In this document: positions 4,245-8,196 of the stretch, piece by piece
Layout: each line of letters starts with the position of its first letter
Position numbering within the stretch: the stretch's first letter is position 1
DNA from: an uncultured Anaerobutyricum sp.
GTDB lineage: Bacteria; Bacillota; Clostridia; Lachnospirales; Lachnospiraceae
Direction of reading: 5' to 3'
DNA length: 8,196 nt
Assembly: GCA_934317185.1 (NCBI GenBank)
Contig: CAKREJ010000073.1
Coordinates: forward strand, 1-8,196
Program-made: the position numbers and the translations under genes
Notes under the pieces: model-generated
Told to the model about the DNA's origin: nothing
The model's input: the letters and a program-made list of their open reading frames with translations, nothing else
Database searches by the model: none

Positions 4245-6482
4245 TTAAATTAATAATTTTTCTTCTAATTCATGTAATTTTTCTGCTGCTTCCGGATTCT
4301 GTTTTTCAAGTCTTCTTTCTAAATGTTCGCGGCTTTCTACTAACTTCTCCCATATTTCTGGATTTTGCTGTTTTAATTCCATTTCCAGATGATGGCGACG
4401 CTTTTCGATCATTTGGAATATAAGCTGTTTATTTTTATCCTCTTCAAGATTCGCAGAAAGCTCATCTAAATGAAGCTCCATTCTTCTAAGCACCTCATCC
4501 TCATCAATAGCACCCAGGTTGTGCCATGCCTGCATTTGTTTTGAAAGACCTTTTTCAGAAATTTCTTTAATTTCCGGCCAATGATGTAAATGGGAAATGA
4601 CCTGATGTACCCGTTTTTCGATTTCATTTACTGTATCCTCACCAAACGCCCAGGCGAACTCTTCGAGTGTATTTTCTTCTTCGGCAGGCAAGGTATGTAA
4701 CCACAATGCTTTTTTTAATTTTTCTATGTTTTTTGTATTATGTTTATGAGCAGACATTTTTTCTATATTTTCCCGCAATTCTTTTAAGCTGCCCTGTAGA
4801 TTTGCCGGAATACCTTCAAGCGGAAATGGCTTTTGTAAGCCTGAATCAAGAAGAGCTGCTGTAATCGTTCTTCTGACACAGCCCTCTTCTATTAATCCAC
4901 CCATTCCAAGACTTCGAAACTGCGTATTCAGTGCCTGCATATGTTCTGTGATATAAAAAGCAATTCCTTTTTTCTCTAAATTTTGTTTTAACATAAGAAT
5001 CGTATCTGCCGCTGTTATATCAATACTTGTAATCGTTCCTGCGTCTACGATCACTGTTTTTGTATCCTCTTTTAAATTATTTTCAATATCTTCCTGAAAT
5101 AATTTACTGTTTGCAAAAAACAGGCTGGCATTAAAACGATAAATGACTGTATTCTCGATTGGATGTGCATAATGATTTTTGCTTAAATCATAAAAACCAT
5201 CTCTTCCCGGAATCCCTCCAAGAAAAGTTCTCGGCGGATTTGTCTCCCGAATAACAACTGCTACAAAAGAAAGAAGGATTCCTATAATTACTCCGTAAAT
5301 TGTTCCAAGAAAAAGTACTGCCATGCAGGCAGACACAAATATATAAAATTCTTTCCGGCTTACTTTAAATAAACGAACCGCCAGATGCCACTCTACTACA
5401 TTCATCAATGCGGAGATAACAATTGCTGTCAGTACCGGAACCGGTAAGTATCCTATAAATCCTGCCGCAAACAACAGAACCATTACCATAGAAATTGCTG
5501 CTGTAATAGAAACGACCTGCGTCTTTCCTCCAAACTGTTCATTCATTGATGTCCTTGAAATGCTTCCATTTACCGGACAGCTTCCTGTAAAAGCAGAAAT
5601 AATATTTCCCGCTGCACAGGCAAGAATCTCTTTATTATCATCTATCTTATAACCATTTTTAGCAGCAAAATTATTCTCGGAAAGCAACGTTTCTGCCATA
5701 ACAACAACTGCGATCATCAAGCCACGACCTGCTACATGCTTAAGGTCTACATGGAACACAGACGGTATAATAAACTTAGGAAGTCCCGGCTCCACTTTCG
5801 ATAATAAAGCCACTCCATAATGATCTACATGAAATACCATTGTAGAAATCATTCCAAGTGCCATGATCACAACTGCCATAGGAAACTTCGGCATCACCTT
5901 TTTAGAAATAATAAGTATCGCCAATGCCCCGATTCCTAATGCCACTGACAGCCAATTAATATGTAATGCTGTCTCATAAATATGCTTTAACAATTCCGGA
6001 AGCTCCCCCGAACCAGATCTGCCTCCCATGATCTTTGGAATCTGCATCAAGATAATTGTCAATGCTATTCCACTGATAAAACCTCCCATAACCGGAGTTG
6101 AAATAAAAGTAACTAACTTTCCTGCTTTCAAAAAATAAAACAAAAGAAGCCACAAACCAACAAATAGTGCAATAACCGGAATATACCGAAGTGCATCTGC
6201 ACTTCCACTCTCAATCCCAAGACTTGCAAGTGCTGCCCCCGCAATCGCTGCCGGTGCTGCATCCACTCCGAAAATAAATTGTGGGGATGTAGAAAAAAGT
6301 GCAAAAAATAAAATAGGAAGCACAGAGCCATACAGTCCAAAAACTGCCGGCAGACCTGATACTTCCGCATATCCCATAGAAATAGGAATAGAAACCGCCG
6401 CAATCATAATGCCCGCTGCGATATCTTTTCCCAGATATTCTTTTTTATAATTCTTTAATGTAGGAAATAAAGAAATTTTCAT
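4245..6482 (-). CDS. SulP-family anion transporter with STAS domain and long helical C-terminal tail
   Basis: An inner-membrane transporter of the SLC26/SulP family. Family members move sulfate, bicarbonate or dicarboxylates, and nothing here decides the substrate. Of 745 residues, about 20-410 are the membrane domain, opening with the family signature ISMGYAEVSGLPAVFGLYG (34-52) and containing CPVNGSISRTSMNEQFGG (302-319). Residues 440-545 are a STAS domain with VIVDAGTITSIDITAADTI (477-495), the loop where anti-sigma-antagonist-like domains are modified. Family members usually stop near 550-580. This one continues for about 195 charged, helix-prone residues, ending in two 22-residue repeats (698-719 and 720-741). 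The start has AAGGAAGG ten bases upstream and a good promoter. It is flanked by its own promoter and terminator, so it is likely transcribed alone. No cysteine or sulfate-assimilation gene is near. Confidence 0.93.
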   Translation of the reverse strand: MKISLFPTLKNYKKEYLGKDIAAGIMIAAVSIPISMGYAEVSGLPAVFGLYGSVLPILFFALFSTSPQFIFGVDAAPAAIAGAALASLGIESGSADALRYIPVIALFVGLWLLLFYFLKAGKLVTFISTPVMGGFISGIALTIILMQIPKIMGGRSGSGELPELLKHIYETALHINWLSVALGIGALAILIISKKVMPKFPMAVVIMALGMISTMVFHVDHYGVALLSKVEPGLPKFIIPSVFHVDLKHVAGRGLMIAVVVMAETLLSENNFAAKNGYKIDDNKEILACAAGNIISAFTGSCPVNGSISRTSMNEQFGGKTQVVSITAAISMVMVLLFAAGFIGYLPVPVLTAIVISALMNVVEWHLAVRLFKVSRKEFYIFVSACMAVLFLGTIYGVIIGILLSFVAVVIRETNPPRTFLGGIPGRDGFYDLSKNHYAHPIENTVIYRFNASLFFANSKLFQEDIENNLKEDTKTVIVDAGTITSIDITAADTILMLKQNLEKKGIAFYITEHMQALNTQFRSLGMGGLIEEGCVRRTITAALLDSGLQKPFPLEGIPANLQGSLKELRENIEKMSAHKHNTKNIEKLKKALWLHTLPAEEENTLEEFAWAFGEDTVNEIEKRVHQVISHLHHWPEIKEISEKGLSKQMQAWHNLGAIDEDEVLRRMELHLDELSANLEEDKNKQLIFQMIEKRRHHLEMELKQQNPEIWEKLVESREHLERRLEKQNPEAAEKLHELEEKLLI

Positions 6483-6522
6483 AAACAGTATACCTTCCTT
6501 TCTGCCAAACTTACCATATAAT

Positions 6523-6551
6523 AATATAGAAGATTCTTTAGGTATTGTAAA
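6523..6551 (-). promoter_or_regulatory. Promoter of the SulP gene
   Basis: TTTACA (6546-6551) and TATATT (6523-6528) are separated by exactly 17 bp on the minus strand. Each matches five of six consensus bases. The predicted leader is short, about 35 nt, and includes the AAGGAAGG ribosome site at 6493-6500. Confidence 0.75.
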
Positions 6552-6567
6552 GGAAAGATGAAAACCA

Positions 6568-6605
6568 GAGGAGGAAAAATCTTTCTGAAGATATTCTTCC
6601 TCCTC
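6568..6605 (-). terminator. Hairpin after the small membrane-anchored gene, weak terminator
   Basis: GAGGAGGAA (6568-6576) and TTCCTCCTC (6597-6605) pair over 9 bp, with an additional inner ATCTT/AAGAT pairing. On the minus strand it is followed by TGGTTTTC, a poor T-run, so termination may be partial. It begins ten bases after the stop of the gene at 6615, and ends before the SulP -35 box. The stem also carries a GGAGG sequence, which is incidental as no start follows. Confidence 0.5.
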
Positions 6606-6614
6606 GCTTATGCT

Positions 6615-7055
6615 TTATTCAATATTTGCTGTTACTCCTAAATCCATTGTTTCTGTAAGATAAACAACGATACAGGATTTATTACTAATATTTCCACTAA
6701 AGAAGTTTGCAAACTTCTTTCCGTAAATTGTTGTTCCTTCGATTTCTACTTTTACGATCGGCTTCTCTGTCTTTGGAAGCTTTACCGTTGCTTTTCCATC
6801 TTTTTCAACAGAGATATTCTTTACTGTTTTCTCTCCATTAAATTTTACCTGAACATTTTTTAATTTAAACGGTGATGTATTCTCTATCGTAATATGTGTT
6901 GCTTCTACTCTGTTTCCATATTCATCTAATGTAGAAGCCTCTGCCTTCACTGTCTTCTTTGCCTGTACATATTTTCCCCTATAAGCTACTGCAAGTAATA
7001 ATACAAAACATGCAAATACTACTATAATACCCATATCTCTTAAAATTGTTTTCAT
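6615..7055 (-). CDS. Small membrane-anchored protein of unknown function
   Basis: I do not recognise a family. The 146-residue protein opens MKTILRDMGI and has a single hydrophobic segment at about 9-24 (GIIVVFACFVLLLAVA) followed by R26, K28 and K33. This is typical of an N-terminal anchor or uncleaved signal. The remaining 115 residues alternate polar and hydrophobic residues (EATHITIEN, KLKNVQVKFNGEK, KATVKLPKTEKPIVKVEIEG), suggesting a beta-sandwich, perhaps Ig-like. Whether it faces inward or outward is not decided. The frame is open to 7121, but that ATG falls beside the predicted -10 box. The ATG at 7055 has AAAGGAG eleven bases upstream, rather far but the best site. It has its own promoter and is separate from its neighbours. 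Confidence 0.75.
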   Translation of the reverse strand: MKTILRDMGIIVVFACFVLLLAVAYRGKYVQAKKTVKAEASTLDEYGNRVEATHITIENTSPFKLKNVQVKFNGEKTVKNISVEKDGKATVKLPKTEKPIVKVEIEGTTIYGKKFANFFSGNISNKSCIVVYLTETMDLGVTANIE

Positions 7056-7122
7056 AATACTAAGAACTCCTTTCTGCCTCTTTTTAATGTAAATATTCTT
7101 GTCCCTTAATTTTGCAGTCACT

Positions 7123-7151
7123 ATAATATCATTTCAGATAGGATTTTCCAA
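7123..7151 (-). promoter_or_regulatory. Extended -10 promoter of the membrane-anchored gene
   Basis: TTGGAA (7146-7151), 17 bp, then TATTAT (7123-7128), preceded by TGA, which is the extended -10 motif. A start near 7116 would leave the upstream in-frame ATG at 7121 outside the transcript and so supports the start at 7055. Confidence 0.7.
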
Positions 7152-7209
7152 TAATAGGATTTAACAAAATTTTGTACTTATTTCATAGCAATTTAGTTTA
7201 TTTTGAAAT

Positions 7210-7662
7210 CTATTTTACAAATTTTCCAAATATATTTCTCACAAATGGTCCTGCAAAGAAAATCTGCCAGCACAGTGCCATTGGAAAGTTCATTGCTGTT
7301 GTCTGTAACCAGACAGCAATAATTTCTTTTCCCGGATGTTTAAATAATATCGTTGCGATAAGGCTCATAGCCGGACACATCAGGCAAACAATCATTGATG
7401 AAATTGCAAGGATAATAAAAATCGGTTTATCTGCTGGGGATACGATACGAAATGCAAGCAATTTAGATAATTTCTCTACAACAAAAAATTCTAAAATAAA
7501 TGCTGCAGGCCACATGATCGGCATTTCATAAAATGCGAGTAAGAAAATCTGGTTGCTCATACCTCCCTTATCAATAGAAATGTTGTAGCAAACCATAGCA
7601 TAGACCATGACAAAGGCCATGATGAGTGTGAAAATGATGTTCTGTAACTTTGTTTTTGGCAT
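7210..7662 (-). CDS. DUF2798-type integral membrane protein
   Basis: A 150-residue protein of about four membrane helices. Its overall sequence resembles the DUF2798 proteins common in Clostridia and other Firmicutes (MPKTKLQNIIFTLIMAFVMV at the start, then PIMWPAAFILEFFVVEKL and FNFPMALCW-like text near the end). Helices run roughly at 8-27, 40-60, 80-105 and 115-140. The function of the family is not known to me. The start has AGGAGG nine bases upstream and no closer alternative. No terminator is seen in the 154 bases before the next gene, only a palindrome ACAAAATTTTGT at 7164-7175, although the next gene has a promoter of its own. Its leader is unusually long and structured. Confidence 0.85.
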   Translation of the reverse strand: MPKTKLQNIIFTLIMAFVMVYAMVCYNISIDKGGMSNQIFLLAFYEMPIMWPAAFILEFFVVEKLSKLLAFRIVSPADKPIFIILAISSMIVCLMCPAMSLIATILFKHPGKEIIAVWLQTTAMNFPMALCWQIFFAGPFVRNIFGKFVK

Positions 7663-7687
7663 AATCAGCCGCCTCCTTTTTCATTCT

Positions 7688-7777
7688 ATGTACTCTCGGA
7701 ATCTTTTTGTGCTTGATTTTGTGAGAAGATTTTTTGTCAGTCCAAAAGCAAGTGCAAGAAAGACTCTGGAAGTACAT
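7688..7777 (-). promoter_or_regulatory. Long imperfect hairpin in the 5' leader of the DUF2798 gene
   Basis: On the minus strand ATGTACT (7771-7777) pairs with AGTACAT (7688-7694), GAGTCTTT (7759-7766) with AAAGATTC (7699-7706), and CTTGCTTTTG (7743-7752) with CAAAATCAAG (7712-7721). A 4x4 internal loop and small asymmetric loops separate the stems. The G-U pair in the second stem would be an A/C mismatch on the plus strand, so the structure favours minus-strand RNA, the strand of the gene. The stem ends about ten bases before the AGGAGG site, so its stability could affect translation. I do not recognise a known riboswitch class. Confidence 0.5.
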
Positions 7778-7785
7778 TTCTGTCT

Positions 7786-7806
7786 ATCGAAAATTTACTT
7801 TTCGAT
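7786..7806. repeat. Perfect inverted repeat, possible operator or RNA hairpin
   Basis: ATCGAAAA and TTTTCGAT, eight bases each, are separated by TTTAC. It lies within the DUF2798 leader and next to a minus-strand TATACT (7812-7817), where it would cover the start point of a secondary promoter. It may bind a dimeric repressor or form a 5' hairpin in the transcript. Confidence 0.6.
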
Positions 7807-7917
7807 GAAATAGTATAAAAATAGGATGTGTTGTTCGTTATCAATATTTTTTCAAAATACTGTGCGTTTCCAATTAGACCAAAATATTTTTACGATATTT
7901 TTTTGATACGAGCCGGT

Positions 7918-7947
7918 ATTATAGCATAAAAAAAATTTTTATGTAAG
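7918..7947 (-). promoter_or_regulatory. Probable main promoter of the DUF2798 gene (extended -10)
   Basis: TATAAT (7918-7923) is preceded by TGC, giving an extended -10, with CTTACA (7942-7947; four of six matches) 18 bp upstream on the minus strand. The leader would be about 250 nt. A weaker alternative is TATACT at 7812-7817, whose TTGATA box is 21 bp away, which is too far for normal spacing. Confidence 0.5.
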
Positions 7948-8003
7948 TACTTTTTTATTTTTTAATTTTGTACATACTATAAAAATACTGCAAAATAGGT
8001 ATA

Positions 8004-8031
8004 TTGCCCAATTTCATAACTATTTTATACT
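8004..8031 (+). promoter_or_regulatory. Possible distal promoter of the right-edge gene
   Basis: TTGCCC (8004-8009), 16 bp, then TATACT (8026-8031) on the plus strand. Matches are four and five of six. The perfect inverted repeat at 8032-8062 starts directly after the -10 box and covers the predicted start point, as a repressor operator would. Confidence 0.35.
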
Positions 8032-8062
8032 ACTTTATAGTGATTCTTTATCACTATAAAGT
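8032..8062. repeat. Perfect 12-bp inverted repeat in the divergent region
   Basis: ACTTTATAGTGA and TCACTATAAAGT are separated by seven bases (TTCTTTA). No T-run follows in either direction, and no gene ends here, so it does not read as a terminator. Its position between divergent promoters fits an operator for a dimeric regulator or a hairpin at the 5' end of a plus-strand transcript. Confidence 0.7.
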
Positions 8063-8116
8063 GCCATAATACGCAAAAAAAGTGCATTTTTTTACCTTTA
8101 TTTCACTTTGTATAAA

Positions 8117-8125
8117 TGGTATAAT
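8117..8125 (+). promoter_or_regulatory. Proximal extended -10 promoter of the right-edge gene
   Basis: TGGTATAAT combines the TGn extension with a perfect TATAAT (8120-8125). The -35 position 17 bp upstream reads TTTATT (8097-8102), a weak match, which extended -10 promoters tolerate. The leader would be about 40 nt. Confidence 0.65.
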
Positions 8126-8171
8126 TGTTATGTTTTTGTAAGGAAATTGTAAAAAAGAAAGGATAAACGTA

Positions 8172-8196
8172 ATGAAGGAAAACAAAAACGATTTTA
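8172..8196 (+). CDS. 5' end of an unidentified plus-strand gene (first eight codons)
   Basis: ATG with AGAAAGGA eight bases upstream, and an extended -10 promoter at 8117-8125, opens MKENKNDF before the window ends. The base composition and signals make a real start likely, but the peptide is too short to name. It diverges from the DUF2798 gene, and the shared 509-bp spacer contains two inverted repeats, so the pair could be co-regulated or this gene could encode the regulator. That is inference only. Confidence 0.6.

Larger units (their letters stand above)
7663..8171. other. Divergent intergenic region, 509 bp, no protein gene
   Basis: Very AT-rich spacer between divergent genes. It contains, from left to right, the long leader hairpin (7688-7777), the inverted repeat at 7786-7806, the minus-strand promoter (7918-7947) inside an imperfect inverted repeat (7935-7950 with 7970-7986), the distal plus promoter, the 12-bp inverted repeat (8032-8062), and the proximal plus promoter. 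Short open frames here on either strand lack ribosome sites and look like chance. Confidence 0.7.

Noticed and set aside
4100..4423. Plus-strand open frame of 107 codons over the sulP terminator and sulP end
   Set aside because: It has no ribosome site, crosses a strong terminator hairpin and overlaps the well-supported sulP gene.
4245..6482. Calling the transporter sulfate-specific (sulfate permease)
   Set aside because: The SulP family includes sulfate, bicarbonate and dicarboxylate transporters, and no neighbouring sulfur gene or S-box leader is present to decide.
7056..7121. Upstream extension of the membrane-anchored protein to an ATG at 7121
   Set aside because: The start would lie at or before the predicted transcription start, beside the TATTAT box, and lacks a ribosome site. 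The added residues are basic and do not extend any domain.
7164..7175. Palindrome ACAAAATTTTGT as terminator of the DUF2798 gene
   Set aside because: It has no loop, is AT-only at its core and has no trailing T-run on the minus strand.
7571..7813. Open frames of 68 codons on both strands around the DUF2798 start
   Set aside because: They overlap the DUF2798 gene and its leader hairpin, have no ribosome sites, and encode Cys/His/Lys-rich chance sequence.
8032..8062. The perfect inverted repeat as a transcription terminator
   Set aside because: No T-run follows on either strand, and the flanking genes diverge from it, so nothing would end there.

Overview
The window looks like chromosomal DNA of a low-GC, Gram-positive anaerobe of the class Clostridia, most likely Lachnospiraceae. 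The evidence is AT-rich spacers, strong AGGAGG ribosome sites, a T-box leader on thrS, a threonyl-tRNA synthetase without a TGS domain, a FAD/Rieske oxidoreductase with CTHRGG and CPCHGSRF motifs, and a DUF2798-type membrane protein. The genus is an inference. I see no mobile element, CRISPR array, tRNA or rRNA gene.

Five complete genes and one truncated gene lie on the minus strand, and one truncated gene starts on the plus strand at the right edge. Read along the minus strand from right to left they are: a DUF2798 membrane protein (7210-7662), a small membrane-anchored protein of unknown function (6615-7055), a SulP/STAS anion transporter with a long helical C-terminal tail (4245-6482), a FAD-dependent oxidoreductase with a Rieske centre (2497-3924), thrS behind a T-box attenuator (315-2084; leader about 2150-2450), and the first 23 codons of an unknown gene (1-69). 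The plus-strand gene begins at 8172 and diverges from the DUF2798 gene.

These do not form one operon. A credible promoter can be read in front of almost every gene, sulP and thrS end in strong hairpin terminators, and I see no shared pathway. The only gene whose charged-tRNA control is evident is thrS: its leader carries a candidate ACC specifier, the T-box AAGGTGGAACCGTG and a mutually exclusive terminator. The FAD/Rieske gene has no terminator of its own, so its transcripts may run into the thrS leader.

The least explained parts are non-coding. Between sulP and the oxidoreductase, 4059-4231 reads as a candidate plus-strand small RNA, with a -10 box placed so that the transcript would start at its closing stem and a 23-bp perfect terminator hairpin shared with sulP. 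The 509-bp divergent region 7663-8171 holds a roughly 90-nt imperfect hairpin in the DUF2798 leader and two perfect inverted repeats near candidate promoters. The SulP protein also carries a roughly 195-residue tail ending in two 22-residue repeats, well beyond the family's usual end.
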